DNA of 64,000 bases from an uncultured Clostridia bacterium (GCA_944387885.1 CALXGR010000003.1:1-64000); one strand, 5' to 3'; positions 50,282 through 59,667 are shown, counted from the first letter of the stretch. Translations and numbers: made by a program. Notes: generated by a model from the sequence alone, not told the origin.

Positions 50282-51811
50282 TTATTTCTTGCGGGACTGT
50301 TCAAACTCTTCCTGGATCTGGGCGCTGGGAGCGGGAGTAAGCAGGCTGACCACCACAATGGCTGCCAGGCTGACCAGGAATGCGGGGAGAAGCTCATAAA
50401 TATTCCAGATTCCGCCCAGGGGCCGAACCAGATATTTCCAGACAAAGATGGTGATGCCGCCTGCCAACATACCGGCCAGGGCGCCCTGCCAGTTGCTCCG
50501 CTTCCAGAACAGGGCACAGAGGGTGACAGCGCCGAAAGCTCCGCCAAAACCGGCCCAGGCAAAGGAAACGATTCCGAAAACGCTGGAGTTGGGGTCCCGG
50601 GCCAGGAAGATGCCCAAAACGGTGATGCCCAGAATGGTGAGACGGGCCACAGCCAGGCTCTGCTTCTGATGAAGCTTGATGCCCAGGAAGTCCTGAACAA
50701 TGTTCTGGCTCACACTGGAAGCAGCGGCCAGCATCTGGCTGTCCGCAGTGGACATGGTGGCGGCCAGGATTCCGGCCAGGATCAGGCCTGCAATAAAGGC
50801 GGGGATAATGCCGCGCTGGCTGATAAGGCCGGCCAGTTTGACAATGACGGTCTCGCTGTCGCTGCCGGCCAGGAAGCCCAGCTTTCCGGCAGCAGTCATT
50901 CCCAGACCGGACATACCGATGAGGATGGCCACGCCCATGGCGACCACAGCCCAGATGCTGGCAATGCGGCGGGAGAGGACCAGCTTCTTCTCGTCCTCAA
51001 TGGCCATAAACCGGAGCAGAATATGGGGCATTCCGAAATATCCCAGGCCCCAGGCCAGGGTGGACACCACCTGGATAGGCCCGTAAGCAACAGCCTGACC
51101 GCTGGTGGGGTCGTAGGTGCTGGAGAAGGAGAAGTAGCCGGGCAGGCTCTGGGCGTTGGCGATCACAGCCTCCCAGCCCCCTGCGTTGACCACTCCGTAG
51201 CCCAGCACCACCACCAGGGCCATGGTCATGACCATGCTCTGGACCAGGTCGGTGGTGGAAACGGCACTGAAACCGCCCATGATGGTGTACCCTACAATGA
51301 CCAGGGCGGACACCACCATGGCCACGGTGTAGTTGACCCCCAGCAGGCTGTTGAACAGCTTGCCGCAGGCGGCAAAGCCGGAAGCGGTGTAGGGGATGAA
51401 GAAAATCAGAATGACCAGAGCGGCAATGGCATTGAGGATATTCCGCTTGTCATGGTACCGCTTGGAATAGAATTCCGGCACGGTAATGGCATCCAGGTTG
51501 CTGGAGTACCGGCGGAGCCGCCGGGCCACCAGGAGCCAGTTGAGCCAGGTGCCCAGGGCCAGACCGATGGCGGTCCAGCCCACATCGGCAAGACCGGTCA
51601 GGTAGGCCAGACCAGGCAGACCCATGAGCAGGTAGCTGGACATGTCGCTGGCCTCGGCGCTCATGGCGGTGACCAGAGGGCCCATTTTCCGGCCGCCCAG
51701 ATAAAAATCGCTGGTGCTTTCATTTCCCTTGCTGCACTTGAACCCGATGGCCAGCATTCCCAACAGGTAAAGAACAATGGCAGCAAATATGCAGAAGTTG
51801 ATTGTATTCAG
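50282..51811 (-). CDS. putP: sodium/proline symporter
   Basis: Sodium:solute symporter (SSS) of about 509 aa with thirteen predicted helices. 'FYLGGRKMGPLVTAMSAEASDMSSY' region (given in part), 'GLADVGWTAIGLALGTWLNW' and 'STADSQMLAAASSVSQN' match PutP. The start is unusual: no ATG, GTG or TTG has a ribosome site. GAGAGGG lies 7 nt before a CTG at 51811 ('LNTINFCIFAAIVLYLLG'), and the frame extends to a TTG at 51853 without one. I annotate the CTG with caution. Confidence 0.88.
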   Translation of the reverse strand: MNTINFCIFAAIVLYLLGMLAIGFKCSKGNESTSDFYLGGRKMGPLVTAMSAEASDMSSYLLMGLPGLAYLTGLADVGWTAIGLALGTWLNWLLVARRLRRYSSNLDAITVPEFYSKRYHDKRNILNAIAALVILIFFIPYTASGFAACGKLFNSLLGVNYTVAMVVSALVIVGYTIMGGFSAVSTTDLVQSMVMTMALVVVLGYGVVNAGGWEAVIANAQSLPGYFSFSSTYDPTSGQAVAYGPIQVVSTLAWGLGYFGMPHILLRFMAIEDEKKLVLSRRIASIWAVVAMGVAILIGMSGLGMTAAGKLGFLAGSDSETVIVKLAGLISQRGIIPAFIAGLILAGILAATMSTADSQMLAAASSVSQNIVQDFLGIKLHQKQSLAVARLTILGITVLGIFLARDPNSSVFGIVSFAWAGFGGAFGAVTLCALFWKRSNWQGALAGMLAGGITIFVWKYLVRPLGGIWNIYELLPAFLVSLAAIVVVSLLTPAPSAQIQEEFEQSRKK

Positions 51812-51950
51812 CTTAATTCCCTCTCTTTCTGTTGCGGCAAGGGGCACTGCCAAAAGCTGCGCCGCCGCAGAATCCTTTTCATTCTACCATAACAGAGGGA
51901 TTGCCACAACCCAAAACCTCCCTTTTTCCTGGTATTTTTCCGGTTTTTCC

Positions 51951-51982
51951 AAAAAAACTGCCGGGAGAAAGGCTCCCGGCAG
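51951..51982 (-). terminator. terminator after the small lipoprotein gene
   Basis: Perfect 10-bp stem CTGCCGGGAG / CTCCCGGCAG, followed on the minus strand by seven T. Confidence 0.9.
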
Positions 51983-51991
51983 AAAAAACGC

Positions 51992-52531
51992 TTATTCTTC
52001 CCACTGAATCCCCTGGACCAATTCCAGGATGGGGGTGTAGTCGGCGGCCTTGGAGGCTGCGGTCACATATACGGAACCCTCCTCAAAGTCCAGCTGGACC
52101 AGAATGGTCTGGTAGCTGCCGCAGTCATACCGCCGGGCCGAGGCGGTGGCACCCGGGCAGTCGATTTCCTCCATCTCCTTGAGGACGGTGGGCCCCACCT
52201 CCTCCAGTTCAGCGGCGGACTGCTCCAGGAAGTCCTGGTAGTCCCCGCCCTTCTGGATCATCACCACCGTCTGGTTGAGACCGCTGCCGGTGGAAGACAT
52301 GACCGCAGTATCCTCGGCCCCCTCCTCTTCCACCGGCGCTCCCCAGTGGCTGGCATCGTAAGTAAGGACCAGCCCGTTGGGAGCCGTCACCGTCTGGTAA
52401 TCCGGCTCCGGGTCGTTCTGGGCCACAAGGTCCTCGCTGTCAAAGAGGTAATACATAAAATCCATGACCCCGCACCCGGTCAGGCTGAAAGCCATCACCA
52501 GGGCAAGCATCAGGGCGACACAACGTTTCAT
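51992..52531 (-). CDS. small putative lipoprotein, function unknown
   Basis: A 179-aa secreted protein. The signal peptide 'LMLALVMAFSLTGCGVMDF' gives a lipobox Cys at about residue 20. The mature part is acidic with a likely beta fold ('APNGLVLTYDASHWGAP', 'SVYVTAASKAADYTPILELV') and resembles PsbP/DUF-type secreted domains only loosely. The start at 52531 follows AAAGGAG. It lies 19 nt downstream of the PAP2 gene and probably shares its transcript. No specific function is proposed. Confidence 0.8.
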   Translation of the reverse strand: MKRCVALMLALVMAFSLTGCGVMDFMYYLFDSEDLVAQNDPEPDYQTVTAPNGLVLTYDASHWGAPVEEEGAEDTAVMSSTGSGLNQTVVMIQKGGDYQDFLEQSAAELEEVGPTVLKEMEEIDCPGATASARRYDCGSYQTILVQLDFEEGSVYVTAASKAADYTPILELVQGIQWEE

Positions 52532-52550
52532 TTTTGGTTCTCCTTTATTT

Positions 52551-53045
52551 TCAGATAAGGAAAAATCCCAGCCAGCCTGCTCCGGCTCCCAGGGCCAGCC
52601 CGCCCAGCACATCCCGGGGGAAATGTACCCCGGTGAGCACCCGGCAGAGGGCAATGGCGCCCGCCACCAAAAAGGCAGCCCAGCCCCAGGCGGGGCAGAG
52701 CCAGGCAAATCCCACAGCAATCACCCCCGCCGAGAACACATGGCGGCTGGGGAAGGATTGTCCCCGGGTATCCTTGTGAGTCAGGGGCGGGATCTCATAC
52801 ACCTCATAGGGGCGGGGGGCATTGATGGCCCGGCGAAGGGCTGTTCCCCCCAGGAACACCACCAGAGGCACCAGGGTCATCCGAATCAGCCTGGGGTCCC
52901 GGCCCAGGGCCAGGATTCCCAGGGCCAGGGTATAGCCCAGATAGACCAGTCCCGTGAGAAGGGAGGAGACCCGGCTTACCAGCCGGCCCCATCCGGGACG
53001 TCTGGCCCAGAACTCCATCAGAGCCTGATACCGCTCTCTGGTCAT
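52551..53045 (-). CDS. PAP2 family phosphatase
   Basis: Membrane phosphatase of 164 aa with about five helices. The three acid-phosphatase motifs are visible: 'RRAINAPRPYE' (KxxxxxxRP-like), 'SFPSRHVFSAG' (PSGH-like, with R in place of G) and 'RVLTGVHFPRDVLGG' (SRxxxxxHxxxD-like). It likely dephosphorylates undecaprenyl pyrophosphate or a lipid phosphate. The start at 53045 follows GGGAGGGAAGGAAAG. Confidence 0.9.
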   Translation of the reverse strand: MTRERYQALMEFWARRPGWGRLVSRVSSLLTGLVYLGYTLALGILALGRDPRLIRMTLVPLVVFLGGTALRRAINAPRPYEVYEIPPLTHKDTRGQSFPSRHVFSAGVIAVGFAWLCPAWGWAAFLVAGAIALCRVLTGVHFPRDVLGGLALGAGAGWLGFFLI

Positions 53046-53152
53046 CTTTCCTTCCCTCCCCTGCGGTTTTCTGGTATTAAGATACCATTCCCCCCAAGGC
53101 TTTGTCAAATAAACAGGCAGGGCTTTGATTTTTTCTTCTTAATTTTATATCA

Positions 53153-53707
53153 TTATTCTGTAGGCCAGCTTCCCTCCTGGGGAACCACCGAGGCCGCCTC
53201 TGCGTTCTCTGCTGCGGCATCCTTTTCATCCATCTCCCCCTCAGGTGCGGACAGGCCGGTCACCTCGCCGCCGGGCTGGGTGAGCAGGTAAGCTCCGATG
53301 GCCTGGTTCTCATACACCAGCATGACCCCATAGGTCTTTTCCTCCCCTGCGGACTGGCCGGGGCAGAGGGCGGTCCACTTTTCCACCGTTTTTCCCTTAT
53401 ACCCTTCCAGGCTCATGCCGCTCTGGTTCACCACCGTATTGAAGGCCAGAAAGCTGTCATCCCACCGCTTGGGGATTTTGACGCTGTCCACTCCGGCTGT
53501 GGACATATCCAGCTCCACCCCGTACTCGTGGAAAAACTCCCCGATGTCCTGGGTCCCGGAGATGACCAGGCCGCTGGGAGCCGATGCAGCCACCGACTGC
53601 CCCGCAATGTAATTGACCCCGGCCACGGTGCCCACCAGGCAGGCCAGGCACACCCCCATGGTGGCGGCCCGCCGCAGGCTGTTTTTATGGAATGTAAACA
53701 CGAACAT
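53153..53707 (-). CDS. DUF4830-like membrane-anchored protein
   Basis: A 184-aa protein with an N-terminal basic/hydrophobic anchor ('AATMGVCLACLVGTVAGVNYI'). The following ~90 residues ('FFHEYGVELDMSTAGVDSVK', 'IPKRWDDSFLAFNTVVNQSG', 'YKGKTVEKWT') have the pattern of DUF4830 domains of Clostridia. The C-terminal tail is Glu/Ala-rich. It is divergent from the OmpR/PhoB-type pair at 53865, so it could be part of that regulon, but no function is known. GGGGAGG precedes the ATG. Confidence 0.75.
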   Translation of the reverse strand: MFVFTFHKNSLRRAATMGVCLACLVGTVAGVNYIAGQSVAASAPSGLVISGTQDIGEFFHEYGVELDMSTAGVDSVKIPKRWDDSFLAFNTVVNQSGMSLEGYKGKTVEKWTALCPGQSAGEEKTYGVMLVYENQAIGAYLLTQPGGEVTGLSAPEGEMDEKDAAAENAEAASVVPQEGSWPTE

Positions 53708-53864
53708 CACTGCCTCCCCCCGGACGGCGCCGCCGTCCTGTTTTGGTTCATTCCTATGAGACAAACCCGGGAAGAATACCTGGAAATAAGTTATTTACGG
53801 TATTTTCACAATTTCATCATAACCCAACAGTATGATAAAATCAGTAAAAAAGGAGTGTGAAACT

Positions 53865-54545
53865 ATGGCACATATTTTGATCGTGGACGATGAGCCTCTC
53901 ATTCGGGATCTTCTTCGCACCCATCTGGAATATGCCGGTCACACCTGCACCGAGGCAGGAGACGGAAGCGCTGCCCTGGCAGCTCTGGCAGCGGGAAATA
54001 CAGATCTGGTGATCCTGGATGTGATGATGCCCTTTATGGACGGAATGACCTGTCTGCGGGAGATGCGTTCCCGCCGTATCAATACCCCGGTGATCATGCT
54101 TACCGCCCGGGGCGAGGAATACGACAAGCTGGCCGGTCTGGAACTGGGGGCGGATGACTATGTGGTCAAACCCTTCAGTCCCCGGGAGCTGGTAGCCCGG
54201 GTAAAGGCAGTTCTCAACCGGACCATGCCCCATCCCCAGGAGGAAGGCACCCTCTACACCTTCAACCGGCTGGTCATTGACACGGCCAGCCACACCGTCC
54301 GGGTGGACGGCCAGGAGGTCAGCCTGACCCCCAAGGAATTTGATCTGCTGGTTTTCCTGGCCCAGAACAAGGGCCTGGCCCTGAGCCGGGAAAAAATCCT
54401 CCAGCAGGTCTGGAACTATGACTACTACGGAGAGGACCGGACCGTGGACACCCATGTGAAGATGCTTCGCAGTCACCTGGGGCCCTGCCGGGACTACATT
54501 GCCACTGTCTGGGGCGTAGGGTACAAGTTCGATCCCAAGAGCTAA
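53865..54545 (+). CDS. response regulator, OmpR/PhoB family
   Basis: A 226-aa regulator: receiver with 'ILIVDDEPLIRDLL' (residues 4-17), phospho-Asp in 'DLVILDVMMPFMDG' (about residue 52), Lys in 'VVKPFSPRELVARV'; C-terminal winged helix with 'LTPKEFDLLVFLAQNKG' and 'DRTVDTHVKMLRSHLG'. Start 53865 follows AAAAAAGGAG. The kinase gene is 12 nt downstream. The stimulus is unknown. Confidence 0.95.
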   Translation: MAHILIVDDEPLIRDLLRTHLEYAGHTCTEAGDGSAALAALAAGNTDLVILDVMMPFMDGMTCLREMRSRRINTPVIMLTARGEEYDKLAGLELGADDYVVKPFSPRELVARVKAVLNRTMPHPQEEGTLYTFNRLVIDTASHTVRVDGQEVSLTPKEFDLLVFLAQNKGLALSREKILQQVWNYDYYGEDRTVDTHVKMLRSHLGPCRDYIATVWGVGYKFDPKS

Positions 54546-54557
54546 GGAGGCCCTCCC

Positions 54558-56060
54558 ATGGAAAAAAAGTCCAAGGGATTTCATCCCGGGATCCAGGCCC
54601 AGCTCACCTTTGCCCTGGTCCTGCTTCTGGCCCTCTGTCTGGGGGCGGTCTGGTTTGCCGCTTCCAATCTTCTCCAGCCCATGTATAACCGGCGCATCCA
54701 GCGGGATCTGACCCAGCAGGCCAACGATTTTCTGGCCCTGGTGGAAGATTTCGACGGGGAAATCAGCAGCTGGGATTATTTTTCCCTCCATGTGAACCAG
54801 GATTTTCTCACCATGATGAACCAGGCCATCACCGAGGGAAAGCTGAACATTTCCAGAAGCTGCGTGGACCTGTTTGACAGCAGCCTGCGGGCGGTGACCT
54901 ACACGGAAAATATCCGCACCTGCCTTATTCACGGGTCCAACTCCAAACTGGGAAGTTGGCTGGAAGGCTCCCGGGACACCGCCCTTGCCCTCCAGCTTCG
55001 TCAGCAGCTGGTGGAACAGGGTAGTCTTATGACCACCCTCACCGACGAAAAAGGCGGAAGCCAGATGGTGGTGGGCGCCCTGACCTCCGACGGAAGTTAC
55101 GGGGTGATCGTCTCCACCGACCTGACCCAGGTGGAGGTGGCCGGAGAGGTATTGGAGGAGCTGCTCCCCCTCATTGCCATTTTCCTCTTGCTGGTCTCCT
55201 GTCTGCTGGCGGCCCTCTATTCTGCCTGGTTTACCCGGCCCCTGAAGCGGCTGAGCCATGCGGCCCGGCAGCTGGCCCAGGGAGAGTATGACACCCCCAT
55301 CACCATCCGCCGTACCGACGAAATAGGGGTTCTCAGCCGGGACTTCAACCAGATGGCCCAGGAGGTAAAGCGCAGTTCCCAGCTTCAGCGGGACCTGCTG
55401 GCCAACGTGAGTCATGACCTGCGTACTCCCCTCACCCTTATCAAGGGGTACGCAGAGACGGTACGGGACCTGACCGGGGATGACCCCCAGCGGCGGACCG
55501 CTCAGCTGGACATTATCGTTCAGGAGACCGACCGGCTCAGCGGGCTGGTCAACTCGGTAATGGATCTGAGCAAGGTGACCAGCGGCAACGAGAAACCCAA
55601 ACTGACCCAGTTTGATATGTCCCAGCTCTGCACTCAGGTGGCCCAGACCTATCAGGCAGTCTGTGAGCAGAACGGCTGGGAGCTGGTGGTGGAGGCGGAC
55701 ACCCCCTGTACCGTCACCGCCGACCGGGATATGATGGAGCGGGTGCTCCATAATCTGCTGGGCAACGCCTCCCATCACCTGGGAGAGGACAAAAAGTTCT
55801 TCCTCCGGGTCATTCCCCTGGCCCAGGGCTGCCGGGTGGAGGTGGAGGACCACGGCCCCGGAGTGGCTGCGGAAGACCTGCCCCACATTTTCGACCGGTA
55901 TTACCGGAGCCGGAGCGACACCGGCAAGGTGGGCACCGGACTGGGGCTGCCCATTACCAAGGCCATTCTCCAGGGACACGGGTTCCGGTTCGGGGTGGAC
56001 AGCACCCTGGGCAAAGGCACCCTGTTCTGGTTCACTCCGGTGAGGGAGGTCCAGTCCTGA
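54558..56060 (+). CDS. sensor histidine kinase, HisKA type
   Basis: A 500-aa membrane kinase. TM1 (about residues 14-36), an extracellular sensor of about 160 residues, TM2 ('LLPLIAIFLLLVSCLLAALY'), a HAMP domain ('RPLKRLSHAARQLAQGEYD'), the phospho-His box 'NVSHDLRTPLTLIKGYAE', N-box 'VLHNLLGNASHH' and G-box 'DHGPGV'. The N-box ends in SHH rather than the common AIKY, a modest deviation. It forms a cognate pair with the upstream regulator. The ligand is unknown. Confidence 0.95.
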   Translation: MEKKSKGFHPGIQAQLTFALVLLLALCLGAVWFAASNLLQPMYNRRIQRDLTQQANDFLALVEDFDGEISSWDYFSLHVNQDFLTMMNQAITEGKLNISRSCVDLFDSSLRAVTYTENIRTCLIHGSNSKLGSWLEGSRDTALALQLRQQLVEQGSLMTTLTDEKGGSQMVVGALTSDGSYGVIVSTDLTQVEVAGEVLEELLPLIAIFLLLVSCLLAALYSAWFTRPLKRLSHAARQLAQGEYDTPITIRRTDEIGVLSRDFNQMAQEVKRSSQLQRDLLANVSHDLRTPLTLIKGYAETVRDLTGDDPQRRTAQLDIIVQETDRLSGLVNSVMDLSKVTSGNEKPKLTQFDMSQLCTQVAQTYQAVCEQNGWELVVEADTPCTVTADRDMMERVLHNLLGNASHHLGEDKKFFLRVIPLAQGCRVEVEDHGPGVAAEDLPHIFDRYYRSRSDTGKVGTGLGLPITKAILQGHGFRFGVDSTLGKGTLFWFTPVREVQS

Positions 56061-56077
56061 TTTGATTTTACAAAACT

Positions 56078-56115
56078 CCCCGCCCGGAACGCTCCTTCCG
56101 GGCGGGGATTTTTCC
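56078..56115 (+). terminator. terminator after the two-component pair
   Basis: Perfect 12-bp stem CCCCGCCCGGAA / TTCCGGGCGGGG with a CGCTCC loop and a following T-run. Confidence 0.92.
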
Positions 56116-56277
56116 TTTTCTTGCATTTTTGTCTTTCCACAAAAGTGATTTTCTCCTCCCCTCTTTATGCTATAATGATTTGAGGAGAGGGCGGCAGGTG
56201 CTTTCGCCGTCCTCAATGAAACGACTGTTTATCCATTGATTGAGCGCTGTAAGCCTACCAGGAAAGGAGAATTTTTT

Positions 56278-57171
56278 ATGCTGGAAAATTTGGTCACGGA
56301 AAAGCGGAATCCGGATTCCATGAATCTGGATGAACTGTCGGTCATGGAAATCATCCGGTTGATGAACCGGGAGGATCTGAAGGTGATTTCCGCCGTAGGG
56401 AAGGCCCTGCCTGAAATCGAACAGGTGATCCAGCAGTGCGTAAACTGCATGAAACAGGGCGGCCGGATCATCTATGTGGGCGCCGGCACCAGCGGCCGGG
56501 TAGGCATTCTGGATGCGGTGGAGTGCCCTCCCACCTTCGGGATGGACCCCAGCCGGGTAGTGGGAATCCTGGCCGGGGGCACTGACGGAGCCTATGCCAA
56601 GGAGGAGGCCGAGGACAGCTTTGAGCTGGGCCAGCAGAGCATGGTGGAACTGAAACTGGAGCCCCGGGACATTGTCATCGGCCTGGCCGCCAGCGGACGG
56701 ACTCCCTTTGTGCTGGGTGCCCTGGACCAGGCCGCCCGGGACGAAGCCGTCACCGCCTGCATTGTCTGCAATCCCGGCACCCAGATGGCCAAGAAGGTAT
56801 CCTATCCCATCCAGCTGGACAACGGTCCCGAGGTCCTCACCGGTTCCACCCGGCTCAAGGCGGGCACCTCCCAGAAGATGGTCTGCAACATGATCTCCAC
56901 CGCCACCATGGTACAGCTGGGCAAGGTGTATGAAAACCTGATGGTGGACGAGGACGTAAGCAACGAGAAGCTCTACCACCGGTGGCTCTCCATGGTCCGG
57001 ACCGCCGCAGGCTGCTCCCAGGAGGAAGCTGTAGAGCTGTACAAGTCCTCCCATCACAACGCCAAGGCCGCCATCTGCATGGCCAAGTGCGGCATTTCCT
57101 ACCAGGAAGCAGTCAAAGCCCTGGAAGAGCATGAGGGCATGGTGAAGAAGGTCCTGGCCGCCCTGGCCTGA
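56278..57171 (+). CDS. murQ: N-acetylmuramic acid 6-phosphate etherase
   Basis: Cleaves the lactyl ether of MurNAc-6-P to give GlcNAc-6-P and D-lactate, the key step of cell-wall sugar recycling. The 297-aa SIS-domain protein shows 'IIYVGAGTSGRVGILDAVEC' (about residues 63-82), the catalytic-type Glu in 'KEEAEDSFELGQ', and 'IGLAASGRTPFVLGAL'. Start 56278 follows AGGAAAGGAG. No MurP-type permease is adjacent; its product could feed nagA and nagB of the same window. Confidence 0.95.
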   Translation: MLENLVTEKRNPDSMNLDELSVMEIIRLMNREDLKVISAVGKALPEIEQVIQQCVNCMKQGGRIIYVGAGTSGRVGILDAVECPPTFGMDPSRVVGILAGGTDGAYAKEEAEDSFELGQQSMVELKLEPRDIVIGLAASGRTPFVLGALDQAARDEAVTACIVCNPGTQMAKKVSYPIQLDNGPEVLTGSTRLKAGTSQKMVCNMISTATMVQLGKVYENLMVDEDVSNEKLYHRWLSMVRTAAGCSQEEAVELYKSSHHNAKAAICMAKCGISYQEAVKALEEHEGMVKKVLAALA

Positions 57172-57202
57172 CAATGATTCCCGGCCATCGCTTTTAAAAG
57201 GA

Positions 57203-57251
57203 AAAAGTGCAGCAGATTTTTCCGAATTTCCGGAAAATCTGCTGCACTTTT
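57203..57251. terminator. bidirectional terminator, murQ / NusG-domain gene
   Basis: Perfect 18-bp stem AAAAGTGCAGCAGATTTT with a 13-nt loop, between convergent genes. Confidence 0.9.
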
Positions 57252-57280
57252 ATTTTGGAACAATTTCCTTCCCGGGAATG

Positions 57281-57643
57281 TTATTCCTGGGTCTCAATGG
57301 AAAGGTAGACCTGCAGGGGGATACAGCTGGCCCACTCTCCCTCCTGGCTCAGCCAGCCGAAGTTCTCACAGACGTGATCCGGGCATTGGCTGTCCAGGAA
57401 AGCGATGGCTCCGTCCCGGACCTGGAGGTGAACAATACTGTCCTCTACCTCATAGTAGTAATCGTAGTCGGTGTCCAGAGGGATCTCCTCCACGATTCCC
57501 TTTCCGAAATCCACCGAGGCATAGACCCCCGGGTCCCCCGGACCCAGGGCCAGCCAGAGGCCGCCCGCTCCCAGCAGGACCACCAGAATAAAAATCAGGT
57601 TGATCTGCCAGGGGCGGAGCTTCCGTTCAGGGGAATTGCTCAT
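57281..57643 (-). CDS. NusG domain II-containing membrane protein
   Basis: A 120-aa protein with one N-terminal helix ('INLIFILVVLLGAGGLWLAL', residues 15-34) and an extracytoplasmic NusG-domain-II-like beta barrel with 'HLQVRDGAIAFLDSQCPDHV', including the Cys motif 'CPDHVCENFGWLS'. Such proteins accompany extracellular flavin-transfer and FMN-binding reductase genes in Firmicutes. It overlaps the upstream flavoprotein gene by 4 nt (ATGA). Its role is probably assembly or anchoring of the redox unit, by context. Confidence 0.88.
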   Translation of the reverse strand: MSNSPERKLRPWQINLIFILVVLLGAGGLWLALGPGDPGVYASVDFGKGIVEEIPLDTDYDYYYEVEDSIVHLQVRDGAIAFLDSQCPDHVCENFGWLSQEGEWASCIPLQVYLSIETQE

Positions 57644-59526
57644 CCTACAAAGGCGCTGGCCTGCTCGCCGGCGATCCGTCCAAAGACGGTGAAGTCGGCT
57701 ACGGCGTTGCCGCCCAGACGGTTGGCGCCATGGACGCCTCCGGTGATTTCACCGGCAGCGTACAGGCCGGGGATAACGGTACCGTCCTCGGTCAGGACCT
57801 CGGTGTTGGTGTTGATGGTCAGACCGCCCATGGTGTGATGGACACCGGCGGTGACCTTGATGGCGTAGTAGGGGGCAGTGTTCAGGGGGTTGGCGAAGCT
57901 GGTGCGGCCAAACTCCTCGTCCTTGCCGGCCTCAACGCAGGCATTCCACTTCTCCATGGTTGCAGCGAAAGCAGCGGCGTCCACGCCCATAGCCTCGGCC
58001 AGTTCCTCGTAGGTCTCGCCGGTCACGGTGTAGCCGTTCTTGATGTAACCCTGGATAACGCTGGAAGCATCGGCCATAGCCTGGTCGATAATCAGCCAGC
58101 TGTAGCTGCCGGTCTGAGCGATCTCAGCGGCGGAAACCACGTCACGGGTGCCCACTTCATCGGTGAAGCGGTTGCCCTCGGCGTTGACCAGGATAGCGCC
58201 GTCACCACGGAGACCCTCGGTGATGAGGGCAGCGGTGTTGGCTTCCACGGTGGGATGGATCTGGATCTGGTCCATATCCACAGTGCCGGCGCCGATGGCG
58301 GTAGCCATGGCAATGCCCTGGCCCTGAGCGCCGGCAGCGTTGGTGGTCATGAAGCCTTCCAGTTCAGGCTTGTACTCTACAACCATTTCCAGGTTGGCGC
58401 CGAAACCGCCGGTAGCCAGAACAACGGCCTTGGCGTTTACGGTAACGGTCTCACCGCTCTTGCCGGTGGCTACTACGCCCACGGCAGCACCATTGTCGTC
58501 GGTGAGGATCTCGGTAGCGGTGGTGTTGAGCATGATCTCAACGCCGGCTTCCTGGCACTTGGCCTCCAGACGGGGAATCATGTAGCTGCCCACAGAGACA
58601 ACCTTGCCCTCCTCGTCCAGGGGGCGATGGATACGCTTGACGGAAGCACCGCCGAAGCTGGAAACGCTGGGCATATCGATGCCCTGCTCAGACAGCCATG
58701 CAATGGCGTCGGCAGAGTTGGCGCAGAGGGTCTCTACCAGAGCGGGGTCATTGACGCCCTTGCCGCCAATCATGGTATCCAGCTCCATCAGCTCTACAGA
58801 GTCGAAGTAGCCTTGGGGATTGGCCTGGTATTCCTTCCACTGCTGGGCCACGGTCTCGGCCAGAGCGGTGATGGTCTCGTTGTCAGCGTAGTCGGCGGCA
58901 GACTCCAGAGTCTTCTCCACGCCGGCAGCCTCGCCGAACTCGTTCTCGTCCTGGGCGGGGGTGTGGGCAGCGTTCAGGCCGCCGGTAGCACGGACAGAGT
59001 TGCCCCCTACCATGGCCTGGCTCTCCAGGATGACCACCTGCTTGCCCTGGTTTGCGGCAGCAATGGCGGCAGTCATACCGGCGCCGCCTGCACCTACCAC
59101 CACGATATCGGTGTCAAGGGTGACATCCTCAGCGGTCTCGCCGGCAGCATTGCCGGTGAAGTCGGCTGCATCCAGGCCGGCAGAGGTGAGGGCTGCGGCC
59201 AGAGCGGCGTTGATGGCGTCGGTGGTGATGGTGGCACCGGCCACATTGTCGATGGTACCCTTGTTTCCGGATACGATCTCGTCGGGTGCGTTCTCGATGA
59301 CTACGGAGCCAATACCCTCGGTCTCTTCAGGTCCTTCGATGACGCAATCGGTGATGACACTGTCAGTGAGGGTGATGGTGACGGTAACCTCGCCCATACC
59401 CTGTGCAGTGCCGGTGAACTCGCCGGACACACCTTCGGAGCCGGCTGCGGCGGGCTTGGAACCGCAGGCAGTCAGGCTCAGAGCCATCACAGCTGCCAGC
59501 GCAAGCGCTGCAATTCTTCTTCTCAT
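57640..59526 (-). CDS. secreted FMN-binding/FAD-dependent reductase (fumarate reductase-like)
   Basis: A 628-aa lipoprotein: signal 'LALAAVMALSLTACGSK', lipobox Cys at about residue 21. An FMN-binding domain follows (about 35-110) with the flavinylation motif 'VAGATITTDAI', where FMN is expected to be attached to Thr by ApbE. The rest is a flavocytochrome c/urocanate-reductase-type FAD domain with 'IVVVGAGGAGMTAAIAAANQ' and 'GGNSVRATGGLNAAHT'. It probably reduces a small molecule outside the cell as an electron sink; the acceptor is unknown. Start 59526 follows AAAGGG. Confidence 0.9.
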   Translation of the reverse strand: MRRRIAALALAAVMALSLTACGSKPAAAGSEGVSGEFTGTAQGMGEVTVTITLTDSVITDCVIEGPEETEGIGSVVIENAPDEIVSGNKGTIDNVAGATITTDAINAALAAALTSAGLDAADFTGNAAGETAEDVTLDTDIVVVGAGGAGMTAAIAAANQGKQVVILESQAMVGGNSVRATGGLNAAHTPAQDENEFGEAAGVEKTLESAADYADNETITALAETVAQQWKEYQANPQGYFDSVELMELDTMIGGKGVNDPALVETLCANSADAIAWLSEQGIDMPSVSSFGGASVKRIHRPLDEEGKVVSVGSYMIPRLEAKCQEAGVEIMLNTTATEILTDDNGAAVGVVATGKSGETVTVNAKAVVLATGGFGANLEMVVEYKPELEGFMTTNAAGAQGQGIAMATAIGAGTVDMDQIQIHPTVEANTAALITEGLRGDGAILVNAEGNRFTDEVGTRDVVSAAEIAQTGSYSWLIIDQAMADASSVIQGYIKNGYTVTGETYEELAEAMGVDAAAFAATMEKWNACVEAGKDEEFGRTSFANPLNTAPYYAIKVTAGVHHTMGGLTINTNTEVLTEDGTVIPGLYAAGEITGGVHGANRLGGNAVADFTVFGRIAGEQASAFVG

Positions 59527-59636
59527 TGTTTTTCCCTTTCTTTTATTTGTATTATGCAAAACCGGAGGGTTCTCCCGCCGATCGGGCATCTGCAAAAAAC
59601 CGGGGTTCAGGACGCCGGGCACGGAACATCCGGGCA

Positions 59637-59667
59637 GAAAAAAAGCCCTGCCCCCGGGCAGAGCTTT
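59637..59667 (-). terminator. terminator hairpin in the flavoprotein leader
   Basis: On the minus strand, AAAGC-TCTGCCC pairs with GGGCAG-GGCTTT (one mismatch pair), followed by seven T. It lies between the promoter and the gene, 110 nt upstream of the start, and could attenuate transcription. Confidence 0.7.
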
